The notes: generated by a model from the letters alone, not told the origin. A stretch of DNA of 64,000 bases from Micromonospora polyrhachis (GCF_014203835.1 NZ_JACHJW010000001.1:6398501-6462500); one strand, 5' to 3'. Counted from the stretch's first letter, positions 32,709 through 42,189 are shown. Numbers and translations: made by a program.

Positions 32709-34073
32709 CTATCCCACCCGACAGGTCTGTCCGGCCGCGACCGGGTCGGGCCGCCAGCAGGGCACCTGCAACTCGGCGAGGATGGCATCGAGCTGCCGGG
32801 CCTGCGTGTCGAGGACCGGTCGTACCGGCCGGCCGTCCAGGCAGATCTCCTTGAAGCAGTTCTTGAAGATCTGGGACACCTCGCCGTCACGGTTGCCCAG
32901 TCCGACCGGCGGCAGGGCGAGGATGGCACCGGCCGCACCCTGCTGGCGGCGTACCGCCTCGGCCGCCATCGCGACGGCGGGCGGTAGGTCGGCCGCGCTC
33001 GGGGTGTCGACGACCGGGAAGAAGGCGTTCTGCCGCAACACGTCGAGCTGTGTTTCACGGGCGGTGAGGCCGGTGATGACCTCGCGGGCCCGGTCGGCCT
33101 CCGGCGCACCTCGTGGAATCGCCAGCCCGGCGACGACGAGCAGATAGCCCAGTCCCTTCGGGCCGCGGGGCGCGGGAGCCATCACCCAGTCGTCCGGCTT
33201 GGCGGTGGGTGCGTTGACCAGCCGGGCGACATGGTCCCAGGCGATGAGCACCTCGCCGCGTTGTAACGGCTCCTGCATCTGGTCGAAGTTGGTCGACGCG
33301 GGGGCGGTCTGGGCCCACAGTTCCTTGAGGTACTGCCAGGCCTGTACCGCCGCCGCGCTGTGGAATGTGCTGATCTGCCCGCCGGTGAAGCTCGGCAGCA
33401 GATAGCCCTGGAAGAACCGGTGGTAGAGGCCCTTCGGCCCGCAGGGCAGGCCGAGTACCGGCTTGCCACCGTTGCCCCGTCGGGCCGCGCCGGCCCAGTC
33501 GAGCAGTTGGTCGTAAGTCAGGGTCTGCACGTCCGCCCCGCTGGGCAACCACTTCAGTGCACTTCTGTGGACCGCGAGCACGTACGACGCCTGCATCCAG
33601 GGCAGGTAGCTGGTGCTCGTGCCGGTCAGCCGGCCCAGCGCCGCGATCTCGGCGGGGAACCCGCGATCGGCCAGTTTCCCGGCGAGGTCGTCGAGGTTCT
33701 CGAAGCGGTCCGCGTGTGGGGCGAGGTCGCCGTGCAGGCCACCGACGAGGTCGACCTGCACCCGTCCGGCGGCCACCTGGGAGGTGATCGTCGAGGCGAA
33801 GACGCCCGGCTCGACCGGGTTGTACGCCACCGACGCGGCGGTGATCCGTTCGGCGAGGATCCGCTCGAATCGCTGCCGCTCCTCGACCGGCGTGAACTGG
33901 GTGGAGAGGAAGTCGACCGTACCCGCGCCACCGTCGCCGCCGCTGGTCGAGGCCCCGCCACAGGCGGTCAGCAGGGGCGCGGCACCGGCACCGAGGCCGA
34001 GGGCGAGCAGCGCGCGGCGACGCAGGCGTACGGGGTCAGCGGATCGCGGTGTCGTCGGCGGCCGAGTTGCCAT
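32709..34073 (-). CDS. Extracellular solute-binding lipoprotein of a sugar ABC importer
   Basis: 454 residues. Twin arginines (RLRRRALLALG) and a lipobox LLTAC with Cys38 suggest a Tat-exported lipoprotein anchored on the outer face of the membrane. The mature part has the family 1 binding-protein pattern (VDFLSTQFTPVEERQRFERI, LPWMQASYVLAVHRSALK, ELWAQTAPAS, GEVLIAWDH). GGAGG lies just before the ATG at 34073. It is the first gene of the binding protein/permease operon. A LysR gene ends about 170 bp upstream, on the same strand. Confidence 0.85.
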   Translation of the reverse strand: MATRPPTTPRSADPVRLRRRALLALGLGAGAAPLLTACGGASTSGGDGGAGTVDFLSTQFTPVEERQRFERILAERITAASVAYNPVEPGVFASTITSQVAAGRVQVDLVGGLHGDLAPHADRFENLDDLAGKLADRGFPAEIAALGRLTGTSTSYLPWMQASYVLAVHRSALKWLPSGADVQTLTYDQLLDWAGAARRGNGGKPVLGLPCGPKGLYHRFFQGYLLPSFTGGQISTFHSAAAVQAWQYLKELWAQTAPASTNFDQMQEPLQRGEVLIAWDHVARLVNAPTAKPDDWVMAPAPRGPKGLGYLLVVAGLAIPRGAPEADRAREVITGLTARETQLDVLRQNAFFPVVDTPSAADLPPAVAMAAEAVRRQQGAAGAILALPPVGLGNRDGEVSQIFKNCFKEICLDGRPVRPVLDTQARQLDAILAELQVPCWRPDPVAAGQTCRVG

Positions 34074-34240
34074 CACGTGCCTCCGGTTCTCTCGGCGGGC
34101 ACGAGCAACGATGGGGACGTATCCCATTCGGTCGTGGCCCGCCTGGTCGGTGCGGAGTGACACAAGTGGATATATTCGTGGGGCTCCATGTCAAGGGCTG
34201 ACCGGTATGCAAGCGGTTGCTCGGATTGCCTGCGCCAGGG

Positions 34241-35122
34241 TCAGGCCGGTGCGCTGTCCAGTGCGGCGAGCAGACGTCGTACGGCCGGCGTGACGGTCCG
34301 TACGTGGTAGGCGAGGGCGATGTCCACGGTGGGGACCGGTGCGGTGAAGTGCCGTAGGCGCACCCCGGGCACCCGCAGGGCGCGTGCCCGGCCGGCCGGT
34401 ACGGCGGCCAGCACGGCACCGGTGGAGACGGCCCGGAGCAGTTGTTCGTCGTCCGGCTCGTGGCGTACCAGGTGGAAGCCGCCGTGCGGCCAGATCTGCT
34501 GGACGATGCGGTCGTACATGCCGGGGCCGTTTTCCCGGGGCCACATCACCGCTGGCTCACCCATGACCAACTCGCGGGGGATGCGTCGGCGTCGGGCCAG
34601 GGGATGGTCGGCGGGGACCGCCAACAGCAGTTCCTCGGTGTCGACCAGCCGGCACCGCAACTGTGCCTCGTCTACCGGCGGGCGGACGAACGCGGCGTCG
34701 TAGCGGCCGGCGAGCAGCCCGGCGACGTTCGGTGCCGTCCATCCGGTCTCCGGCACCACCTCGACGTCCGGGTTGTCGGCCCGGAACCGGGCCACCAGGG
34801 CGTCGACCCGTCCGCCCCGGGCCGACCGGGTGTAGGCGAGCCGGATTCGTCCGCCCTGGCCGCTCACTGCCGCCGCGATGCGTTCCCGCGCCAGGGCTGT
34901 CTGGGCCAGCAGCGCGGTCGCCTCGGCGGCGACCACGACGCCGACCGGGGTCAGCGCGCAGGCACCTCGGCCACGTTCGATCAGTCGGGCGCCCAGTTCG
35001 CGTTCGAGCGTGCGGATCTGCTGGCTGAGCGCGGGTTGGGCGATGTGGAGGCGCGCGGCGGCCCGGGTGAAGTGCAACTCCTCGGCCAGTACGGCGAAGT
35101 AGCGCAGCCGGCGCAGCTCCAT
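34241..35122 (-). CDS. LysR-family transcriptional regulator
   Basis: 293 residues. The N-terminal helix-turn-helix is the standard LysR form, MELRRLRYFAVLAEELHFTR with AAARLHIAQPALSQQIRTLE after it. The ligand domain begins GRIRLAYTRSARGG and shows RYDAAFVRPP and ELLLAVPADHPLA. It is divergent from the D-amino acid oxidase gene (82 bp apart) and upstream, on the same strand, of the sugar ABC operon. LysR proteins usually control the divergent neighbour, so D-amino acid oxidase may be its target; regulation of the ABC genes is the alternative. Confidence 0.9.
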   Translation of the reverse strand: MELRRLRYFAVLAEELHFTRAAARLHIAQPALSQQIRTLERELGARLIERGRGACALTPVGVVVAAEATALLAQTALARERIAAAVSGQGGRIRLAYTRSARGGRVDALVARFRADNPDVEVVPETGWTAPNVAGLLAGRYDAAFVRPPVDEAQLRCRLVDTEELLLAVPADHPLARRRRIPRELVMGEPAVMWPRENGPGMYDRIVQQIWPHGGFHLVRHEPDDEQLLRAVSTGAVLAAVPAGRARALRVPGVRLRHFTAPVPTVDIALAYHVRTVTPAVRRLLAALDSAPA

Positions 35123-35203
35123 CGACCAATCATAAGAGCCGCCTATGGTTTGGTAAGGGACTTGTCTTGGACGATTCCAGTGTCGGGCCGGTTGGCTCGG
35201 AAC

Positions 35204-36163
35204 ATGGTTGACGTAGTGGTTGTCGGAGCCGGCGTGGTGGGTCTGACCTGCGCGATCCGGCTCCAGCGCAGTGGCGCCCGGGTGGCGGTGGTGACCGCCG
35301 ACGAGCCGGCCCAGACGGTGTCCCGGGTGGCTGCCGCGGTCTGGTATCCCACCCGTACCGCGGAGGATCCCCGGGTGCTGGAGTGGGGGCGTCGTACCGC
35401 CGAGGAGTTGACCGAGCAGGCGAGGTGTGGGGTGCCCGGCGTGGTGCTGCGTCCGACCCGGATGCTGCGGCGTACCCCGGACGAGGGCACGCCGTGGTGG
35501 GCGGACGCGCTGCCGGACTTCCGTACGGTGGCGGTCGACGAGGTGCCTGCCGGTTACCTGGGCGAGTGGCGGTTCACCGCCCCGACCGCGGAAATGGGAC
35601 CCTATCTCGACTGGTTGATGGAGCGAGTGCTGGCGGGCGGTGGGGTGGTGTCGCGGCGCCGGATCGACCGGCTGGCGGACGTCGCCGGGCTCGCTCCGGT
35701 CGTCGTCAACGCCACCGGGTTGGCCGCCGGGGTTCTGGCCGGGGACGACCGGGTTCACCCCGTACGCGGACAGGTCGTCCTGGTCGGTAACCCCGGATTG
35801 CACGTCTCGGTACGCGACGAGGAGAACCCGGCTGGCATGACCTATGTGCATCCGCGCAGCCGGGATGTCGTACTCGGCGGTACCTTCGAGCCGGGCGACG
35901 GGAACACGGCTGTGGACGAGGCCACCGGTCGGGCCATCCTGAGGCGGTGTGCCGCCCTGGTGCCGGAGCTGGCCGAGGCCCGGGTGATCGGACATCGGGT
36001 CGGCCTGCGGCCGGGCCGGCGCGGCGGGGCGCGGGTCGAGGTCGACCCGGTCGGATTGCCGGGCGGCGGACGGCTGGTGCACAGCTATGGCCATGGTGGA
36101 GCTGGTGTCACGCTCTCGTGGGGATGCGCCGACGAGGTGGTCGCCCTGTGCGGCCTGGGGTAG
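35204..36163 (+). CDS. FAD-dependent D-amino acid oxidase
   Basis: 319 residues. The ATG at 35204 starts directly at the FAD motif VVVVGAGVVGLTCAIRL (4-20). AAAVWYPTR is the DAAO motif around the substrate pocket, PVRGQVVLV and TYVHPRSRDVVLGGTFEPG lie in the FAD fold, and VGLRPGRRGGARVE plus SYGHGGAGVTLSWGCA form the family C-terminal signature (GxRPxR, YGHGxxG). It oxidises D-amino acids to keto acids with release of ammonia and peroxide. It is divergent from the LysR regulator and separated by 197 bp from egtA. Confidence 0.9.
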   Translation: MVDVVVVGAGVVGLTCAIRLQRSGARVAVVTADEPAQTVSRVAAAVWYPTRTAEDPRVLEWGRRTAEELTEQARCGVPGVVLRPTRMLRRTPDEGTPWWADALPDFRTVAVDEVPAGYLGEWRFTAPTAEMGPYLDWLMERVLAGGGVVSRRRIDRLADVAGLAPVVVNATGLAAGVLAGDDRVHPVRGQVVLVGNPGLHVSVRDEENPAGMTYVHPRSRDVVLGGTFEPGDGNTAVDEATGRAILRRCAALVPELAEARVIGHRVGLRPGRRGGARVEVDPVGLPGGGRLVHSYGHGGAGVTLSWGCADEVVALCGLG

Positions 36164-36360
36164 TGCCTGAGCCGGCTGGGTGACATGAAGATTCGTCGCG
36201 GCTAGCGATCGTTTGAATACTCTCTGACGTAGGACGTGTGGTCGAGCCGCCTCCGGTCGGGTATAAATTGGAGATCGCCGATGTCTTTGATCGCTGCGGT
36301 GACTGTTCCGTCGCGATCGGGGTATGGCAGGGACCAACCGGACCGGAGGGAGCCTGACCA

Positions 36361-37599
36361 GTGACGACGCGACCGGAACTCGACAGCGCCACGGTGCTGC
36401 GGGAGGTTGGTGAAGCCGAGGGATACCTCGCGAAGATCTGCTTCAAGACCGGACCACCCCGCCTGGTCGGCGTGGAACTGGAATGGACCGTCCACGACGC
36501 GGTCGACCCGGCCCAGCCGGTCGATCCGGACCGACTACGCACCGCCCTCGGGCCGCACGCCCCCACCACCCTCGACCCCGGCAGCACCAGCAGGCCGCTG
36601 CCACAGCGAGGCACGGTCACCGTCGAGCCCGGCGGCCAGGTGGAGATCTCCACCATCCCCCACCGCCGGCTCGACGCACTACACGAGACCACCAGCGCGG
36701 ACATCGACTACCTGACCGGCCTGCTCGCTGCGGCTGGCCTCGTCCTCGGCCGCACCGGCATCGACCCGTACCGGCCGCCCCGTCCCGCAATCGACACCCC
36801 TCGCTATCGGGCCATGCGCTGTGCCTTCGACCGGCGAGGCCCCTCCGGCCGGGCGATGATGTACAGCACCGCCGGCCTCCAGATCTGCTTCGACGCCGGC
36901 ATGCCAGCGCAGGTCGCCGCGCGCTGGCAGGCACTGCACGCGTACGGGCCACCGCTGGTCGCCGCCTTCGCCACCGCCGGACGATACGCCGGCCGGGACA
37001 CCGGATGGGCCTCGGCGCGAATGGCCGCATGGCAGCGGATCGACCCCGACCGGACCCGGGCGGCGTGGACCCGAACCACCGACCAGCCCGACCCGGCCCG
37101 GGCCTGGTCGGCCTATGCGCTGGCCGCACCGCTGCTCTGCGTGCGGCGGCCCGGCGACGCCAACTGGGCCGCTCCGCCAGGAGTCACCTTCCAGGACTGG
37201 ATCAACGGGGCGTTACCGCAGCCGCCCACCACCGACGATCTGGACTACCACCTCAGCACCCTGTTTCCACCGGTGCGGCCCCGTGGCTATCTGGAGGTCC
37301 GTTATCTGGACAGCCAGCCGGCAGGAGAGTGGATCGCCCCGGTGGCGGTGCTCGCCGCCCTGCTCACCGACGACTCGGCGGCCGAACTGGCCCGGGAAGC
37401 CTGCGAGCCGGTCGTCGACCAGTGGGAGCGGGCCGCCCGGTACGGCCTGGCCGACCCGGACCTGTCCCTGGCCGCTGCCACCGTGCTCGACGTGGCGTGC
37501 CGTGCCCTGGACCGTACCGACCTACCGCCCACCACCCGTCAGCGAATCAGCGAGATCGTGCAGCGGCGGCTCACCGTCGCGGAGAGGGGAGCGCCGTGA
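36361..37599 (+). CDS. egtA: EgtA, glutamate-cysteine ligase of ergothioneine synthesis
   Basis: 412 residues with a GTG start preceded by GGAGGGAG. The sequence contains the glutamate-cysteine ligase elements KTGPPRLVGVELEWTVHD, QVEISTIPHRR and GRAMMYSTAGLQICFDAG, and GYLEVRYLDSQP. EgtA makes gamma-glutamylcysteine, the sulfur donor used by EgtB. It overlaps the egtB start by four bases and opens the ergothioneine operon. A TATAAA at 36262-36267, about 95 bp before the start, could be a -10 element, but no good -35 is seen. Confidence 0.92.
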   Translation: MTTRPELDSATVLREVGEAEGYLAKICFKTGPPRLVGVELEWTVHDAVDPAQPVDPDRLRTALGPHAPTTLDPGSTSRPLPQRGTVTVEPGGQVEISTIPHRRLDALHETTSADIDYLTGLLAAAGLVLGRTGIDPYRPPRPAIDTPRYRAMRCAFDRRGPSGRAMMYSTAGLQICFDAGMPAQVAARWQALHAYGPPLVAAFATAGRYAGRDTGWASARMAAWQRIDPDRTRAAWTRTTDQPDPARAWSAYALAAPLLCVRRPGDANWAAPPGVTFQDWINGALPQPPTTDDLDYHLSTLFPPVRPRGYLEVRYLDSQPAGEWIAPVAVLAALLTDDSAAELAREACEPVVDQWERAARYGLADPDLSLAAATVLDVACRALDRTDLPPTTRQRISEIVQRRLTVAERGAP

Positions 37600-39020
37600 C
37601 CTCGACCCCACCGGCGACCGGACCGGAGAACGCGTCCAGTGCGGCACCGGCCGCCCCGGAGAACACGCTCGGTGCGGCACCGGCCGCCCCGGACGATGCG
37701 CGTACCGCCCCACCAGCCGATCTGCGCGACCGGATCGTGGCGGAGTTGGACCGCACCCGTCGTCGCAGCGCCCTGCTCACCGAGGTGGTCGACGACGCCG
37801 ACCTGATGCGCCAACACTCGCCGATCATGTCACCGCTGGTGTGGGACCTCGCCCACGTCGGCAACCAGGAGGAGCTGTGGCTGGTCCGCGACGTGGGGCG
37901 TCGGGAACCTGTCCGACGGGACATCGACGACCTCTACGACGCGTTCAAGCAGCCCCGTCGGGACCGGCCGTCGCTACCCCTGCTCCGGCCGGACGAGGCC
38001 CGCGCCTATCTGGGTACGGTCCGGACCAAGGTCCTCGACCTCCTGGACACCGTACGTTTCGACGAACGTCGACTGGTTGCCGACGGGTTCGCGTTCGGCA
38101 TGATCGTCCAGCACGAGCAGCAGCACGACGAGACCATGCTCGCCACCCACCAACTGCGGGTCGGACCGCCGGTGCTCGCCGCGCCGCCCCCGCCGCCGTC
38201 GGCGGGGCCGGTCACCGGGGAGGTGCTGGTGCCGGCCGGGCCGTTCACCATGGGCACCTCGACCGACCCGTGGGCGCTGGACAACGAGCGCCCCGCACAC
38301 CGGGTCGACCTGCCGGCGTACTTCATCGACGCCGCGCCGGTGACCAACGCGGACTATCTGGCCTTCATGGCGGCTGGTGGCTATACCGAGCCGCGTTGGT
38401 GGAGCGAGCCGGGCTGGCACTACCGGTGTGCGGCCAATCTGGCCGCGCCGATGCACTGGCGGCGGGACGGCGCCGACTGGGGCTATCTGCGGTTCGGCCG
38501 GTTCTCACCGTTGGTCCTCGACGAGCCGGTGGTGCACGTCGGCTACTACGAGGCGGAGGCGTACGCGGCGTGGGCCGGTAAACGACTGCCCACCGAGGCC
38601 GAGTGGGAGAAGGCAGCCCGCTGGGATCCGGCCAGCGGGCGGTCCCGCCGCTATCCGTGGGGCGACGAGGACCCCACCCCGGAGCATGCCAACCTCGGCC
38701 AACGGCATCTCGCCCCGGCACCGGTAGGGGCGTACCCGGCCGGCGCCTCGCCACTCGGTGTGCACCAACTCGTCGGCGACGTGTGGGAGTGGACCTCCAC
38801 CGGGTTCCACGGCTATCCGGGGTTCGCGGCGTTCCCGTACCGGGAGTACTCGGAGGTGTTCTTCGGCGAGTCGTACCGGGTGTTGCGCGGCGGCTCGTTC
38901 GGCACCGACCGAGCGGCCTGCCGGGGCACCTTCCGCAACTGGGACCTGCCGATCCGTCGGCAGATCTTCAGCGGGTTCCGCTGTGCCCGGGATCCACGGC
39001 CCGGCGAGCACGACCGGTGA
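37596..39020 (+). CDS. egtB: EgtB, hercynine oxygenase (sulfoxide synthase)
   Basis: 474 residues with a GTG start. After a poorly conserved Ala/Pro N-terminus containing an imperfect 11-residue repeat (AAPAAPENTLG / AAPAAPDDART), the DinB-like domain holds the iron ligands His87 (WDLAHVGN) and His173/His177 (QHEQQHDET). The C-terminal FGE-sulfatase domain has GPFTMGTSTDPWALDNERP and PTEAEWEKAARWDP, ending GGSFGTDRAACRGTFRNWD and FSGFRCARD. The enzyme joins hercynine to gamma-glutamylcysteine using O2 and Fe(II). Translation is coupled to egtA; egtC follows after 28 bp. Confidence 0.93.
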   Translation: MTSTPPATGPENASSAAPAAPENTLGAAPAAPDDARTAPPADLRDRIVAELDRTRRRSALLTEVVDDADLMRQHSPIMSPLVWDLAHVGNQEELWLVRDVGRREPVRRDIDDLYDAFKQPRRDRPSLPLLRPDEARAYLGTVRTKVLDLLDTVRFDERRLVADGFAFGMIVQHEQQHDETMLATHQLRVGPPVLAAPPPPPSAGPVTGEVLVPAGPFTMGTSTDPWALDNERPAHRVDLPAYFIDAAPVTNADYLAFMAAGGYTEPRWWSEPGWHYRCAANLAAPMHWRRDGADWGYLRFGRFSPLVLDEPVVHVGYYEAEAYAAWAGKRLPTEAEWEKAARWDPASGRSRRYPWGDEDPTPEHANLGQRHLAPAPVGAYPAGASPLGVHQLVGDVWEWTSTGFHGYPGFAAFPYREYSEVFFGESYRVLRGGSFGTDRAACRGTFRNWDLPIRRQIFSGFRCARDPRPGEHDR

Positions 39021-39048
39021 TGCCGGAACGCCGCTCGGCGGTCGCCTG

Positions 39049-39798
39049 ATGTGCCGACATCTGGTCTATCTCGGGCCACCGCTACCCCTGGCCGCGCTGC
39101 TGTTCGACCCGCCGCACTCACTGGCCCACCAGTCTTGGGCGCCTCGGGACATGCGCGGCGGCGGGACGGTCAACGCCGACGGTTTCGGTATCGGCTGGTA
39201 CGGCCCCGGCCCGGAGCCGCTGCGCTACCGCCGGGGCCAGCCGATCTGGACGGACTCGACACTGCCGGCCCTGGCGGTGGCGACCTCGTCCAGGACCGTC
39301 CTGGCCGCGGTCCGGTCGGCCACCGTCGGCATGCCGGTGATGGAGACCGCCGCCGCACCCTTCGCCGCCGGACCGTGGCTGTTCAGCCTCAACGGGGTGG
39401 TACGCGGCTGGCCGGACTCGATGGTGCCGATCGTTTCCGGGTTGCCGATCCGGGACCTGTTGACCCTCGACGCGCCGACCGACGCGGCGGTGCTCTGGGC
39501 GCTCGTCCGACACCGGCTCCGCGCCGGTGCGTCCCTGGTTGAGGCGGTCGGCACCACGGTCCGGCAGGTCGCCACCGTCGCCCCCGACTCCCGGCTGAAC
39601 CTGCTGCTCACCGACGGGCGTACGGCGGTGGCCAGCACAGTCGGTCACGCCCTGTCGGTCCGCGTCGGCGATGGCTCGGTGCTGCTCTCCTCCGAGCCGC
39701 TCGACGACGACCCCGGGTGGCGATCGGTCCCGGACCGGCGACTCGTGGTCGCCACCACCGACGACCTGACCAGCTTTCCGATCGACCGGCAGTCGTGA
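39049..39798 (+). CDS. egtC: EgtC, gamma-glutamyl hercynylcysteine sulfoxide amidase
   Basis: 249 residues. The protein begins Met-Cys (MCRHLVYLG), where Cys2 is the N-terminal nucleophile of class II glutamine amidotransferases after Met removal. GGTVNADGFGIGWYGPG and the LFSLNGVVRGWPDSM stretch are the family signatures. It removes the gamma-glutamyl group from the EgtB product. It lies between egtB and egtD, the usual gene order. Cytoplasmic. Confidence 0.92.
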   Translation: MCRHLVYLGPPLPLAALLFDPPHSLAHQSWAPRDMRGGGTVNADGFGIGWYGPGPEPLRYRRGQPIWTDSTLPALAVATSSRTVLAAVRSATVGMPVMETAAAPFAAGPWLFSLNGVVRGWPDSMVPIVSGLPIRDLLTLDAPTDAAVLWALVRHRLRAGASLVEAVGTTVRQVATVAPDSRLNLLLTDGRTAVASTVGHALSVRVGDGSVLLSSEPLDDDPGWRSVPDRRLVVATTDDLTSFPIDRQS

Positions 39799-39861
39799 AC
39801 CGGACGGGTAACGGTCAATCCAAGGGTCGCGCCGACGCGACCCGGCCGAGAAGGAGACAAC

Positions 39862-40887
39862 GTGAGCACCGAGCCGTTGGAGATCTACCTGACCGAGCAG
39901 GACCTCGCCCGAGCGCTCCGCGAGGATGTCCGGATCGGTCTGACCGCCGAGCCGAAGTGGCTGCCGCCGAAGTGGTTCTACGACGCCCGGGGTAGCGAAC
40001 TGTTCGAGGAGATCACCCGCCTGCCCGAGTACTACCCGACTCGCGCCGAGCGGGCCATCCTGGCTGCGTGCGCCGACGACATCGCCCGGCTGAGCGACGC
40101 GAAGACCCTGATCGAGCTGGGGTCCGGCTCCTCGGAGAAGACCCGACTGCTGCTCGACGCGTTCGCCCGACCGGGCGGTCTGGGCACCTTCGTACCGTTG
40201 GATGTTTCGGTCAGCGCGTTACGTCAGTCGACGGCGAAGATCGCGGCCGACTATCCCGGTCTGCGGGTGCGGGGCATCGTCGCAGACTTCACCCGGCAGC
40301 TTGATCGGATGCCCGCTGGTGGTCGCCGCATGGTGGCCTTCCTCGGTGGCACCATCGGCAACCTGACCCCCGACGAGCGGGCGGAATTCCTCCGGTCGAT
40401 GCGCGCGGCGCTGGAACCGGGCGACTGGTTGTTGATCGGTACCGACCTGGTGAAGGACCCGGCGGTGCTGGTGCCCGCCTACGACGACGCCGCCGGGGTG
40501 ACCGCCGAGTTCAACCGCAACGTCCTGCGGGTGGTCAATCGGAAGCTGCGAGCGGACTTCGAGCCGGACGGATTCGACCACGTCGCGGTCTGGGACGCCG
40601 AACGCGAGTGGATCGAGATGCGACTGCGGGCCCGTCATGCCCAGCGGGTACGGGTCGTCGCCCTCGACCTGATCGTGGACTTCGCCGAGGGGGAGGAGCT
40701 GCGAACCGAGATCTCGGCCAAGTTCCACCGGTCCGGGGTCGAGACCGAGTTGGCCGCCGCCGGGTTCGAAGTTCGCGCCGCTTGGACCGACGACGAGGAG
40801 CGCTTCCTGGTCACCCTCGGCCGGGCGGTCCCGACGGGGCGCCTGCGGCGCGCGTGGTCACGGCCTCGCCGACTCGACCACCCGTGA
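39862..40887 (+). CDS. egtD: EgtD, histidine N-alpha-trimethyltransferase
   Basis: 341 residues, with a GTG start preceded by AAGGAG. PKWFYDARGSELFEEITRLP and EYYPTRAERAIL are the EgtD signature, ELGSGSSEKTRLLL is the AdoMet site, and FLGGTIGNLTPDE follows. It trimethylates histidine to hercynine. The usual length is about 320 residues; the last ~20 (RLRRAWSRPRRLDHP) are basic, lack family similarity and run into a stretch that looks like a rearrangement scar. No egtE gene follows. Confidence 0.92.
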   Translation: MSTEPLEIYLTEQDLARALREDVRIGLTAEPKWLPPKWFYDARGSELFEEITRLPEYYPTRAERAILAACADDIARLSDAKTLIELGSGSSEKTRLLLDAFARPGGLGTFVPLDVSVSALRQSTAKIAADYPGLRVRGIVADFTRQLDRMPAGGRRMVAFLGGTIGNLTPDERAEFLRSMRAALEPGDWLLIGTDLVKDPAVLVPAYDDAAGVTAEFNRNVLRVVNRKLRADFEPDGFDHVAVWDAEREWIEMRLRARHAQRVRVVALDLIVDFAEGEELRTEISAKFHRSGVETELAAAGFEVRAAWTDDEERFLVTLGRAVPTGRLRRAWSRPRRLDHP

Positions 40888-41511
40888 CGAGGCGTATGCC
40901 CACCAGCAGGAGGGAGCCCGCGAGATCCTGCGTGGGCTGGACGTCGAGCAGCTCGCGCGCTGCTACGTCGCAGCGCCGTCAACGACTTGCGGGCCACGAC
41001 CGCAGGGAACTGCTGGTCCGGATCGCGCCCCGTTGCCGAAAGGACCTCAACGAGGACCGGCCGCCGTCGCTGAGCAGGTTGCCGAATGACGCCAACCAGG
41101 GTTGGTGCCAGGCTCGCGGGCCCCAGGTCAAGCGAGGCTGATAGTGGTGGTCAGGTCGATCGGTCGGGCCGTGACGATGATCCGGAGCCAACTTGATCGC
41201 TAGGTTTTTTGATGATCATCGATTGGCTGGAGGGTGGATACTAGGAAACGCGGTGAATTAATGGAACTCGCTGAACCCGATCGACGTCAAAGCTGACACG
41301 GCCTCGACCTACGCCGACGTTGACGTGTCCGACTACGCCGACCCTAGTGACAGTCGGCGGGCTGATTCGACTGCAGCGCGGGCGCGGACGACATCAAACT
41401 GAGCAGAACTATATGGACGGGTACAACGAATCGCAGAAGCACGCTGAATATGAACAACAACCTGCAGTCGTGGGACATCAGCTCGTATCACAACGTACGG
41501 GGGTGCCTAGC
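40888..41511. other. Gene-free stretch after egtD with a possible gene remnant
   Basis: The 624 bp between egtD and the next gene hold no intact gene. From about 40840 to 40980 a plus-strand frame overlapping the egtD tail reads DEAYAHQQEGAREILRGLDV with strong GC third positions but no start, and a shifted frame then reads DRRELLVRIAPRCRKDLNED (about 41000-41060) before stopping. These look like scattered remains of one gene. The part 41190-41290 is AT-richer and may hold a promoter for the gene at 41512. The ergothioneine lyase gene egtE is absent. Confidence 0.45.
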
Positions 41512-42057
41512 ATGAAGCGCCGCCTTGTTCGACCGCTGGCCGCAGGCGCTGCCGCTGTCACGGTGGCCTTTGGTGGGTGGTTGGCCTACGACTCGCTGCG
41601 TTCGGGTGAAACGTACTCGGTGCACTCGTCCTACACGTTCGATGTGAAGGACGAGGCGAAGGTGGCTGGTTTCGCCGACTACGTTGTCGTCGCGACGGTG
41701 GACCGTATCGTCGAAGTGCAGGAGCGCGACGGTACGCCCTACACCGTCTTCGATGTGACCGTGGACAAGACCCTCAAGGGAGAGCCGGTCAAGATGCTGC
41801 GCCTGGTACAACTGGGTGGAATTCTCGGCAAGGACACCTGGCAGGTGGAGGGCGAGTCCCTGCTGCGGCCCGGCACGACCTACGTGCTGGCGGCGAAGAC
41901 GGAACAGGGGCGCGGAACGCACCAACTGGTGGGCGGGGCGGACTTCCCGGTCGTTGACCGGGCTGCGGCACGTGCTGGAGAGTCGGGGCCGGTGGCCGAG
42001 TGGCAGGACAGCGTCGCCCGCCAGCGATGGCCCGAGGAACTTTCGCAGAGCTCCTGA
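41512..42057 (+). CDS. Secreted or membrane-anchored protein of unknown function
   Basis: 181 residues. A basic start (MKRRLVRPLAAGAAAVTVAF) and a hydrophobic stretch to about residue 27 look like a signal anchor or signal peptide with no clear cleavage site. The mature part has YTFDVKDEAKVAGFADYVVV and DGTPYTVFDVTVDKTLKGEP, typical of a small actinobacterial secreted family with a beta-sandwich; no function is known. GGGGG about eight bases before ATG 41512 may serve as ribosome site; GTG 41503 is an alternative. A strong terminator follows. Confidence 0.75.
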   Translation: MKRRLVRPLAAGAAAVTVAFGGWLAYDSLRSGETYSVHSSYTFDVKDEAKVAGFADYVVVATVDRIVEVQERDGTPYTVFDVTVDKTLKGEPVKMLRLVQLGGILGKDTWQVEGESLLRPGTTYVLAAKTEQGRGTHQLVGGADFPVVDRAAARAGESGPVAEWQDSVARQRWPEELSQSS

Positions 42058-42130
42058 CCGCCGCACTTTGACCGCGCACCCTTAGCCTGTCGCCCGGGAC
42101 CAGGGCGACCATTCCCCCCACTGATCACGC

Positions 42131-42159
42131 CGGGGTGCCCTCGTTACAAGGGCACCCCG
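42131..42159. terminator. Convergent terminator
   Basis: CGGGGTGCCC at 42131-42140 and GGGCACCCCG at 42150-42159 form a perfect 10-bp stem with a nine-base loop. It lies 73 bp after the secreted protein gene and 30 bp beyond the stop of the minus-strand CU044_5270-like gene, so it can end both transcripts. Confidence 0.8.
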
Positions 42160-42189
42160 TGTCGGTGTTCGTCAGAGTCGCTGGCGCAC

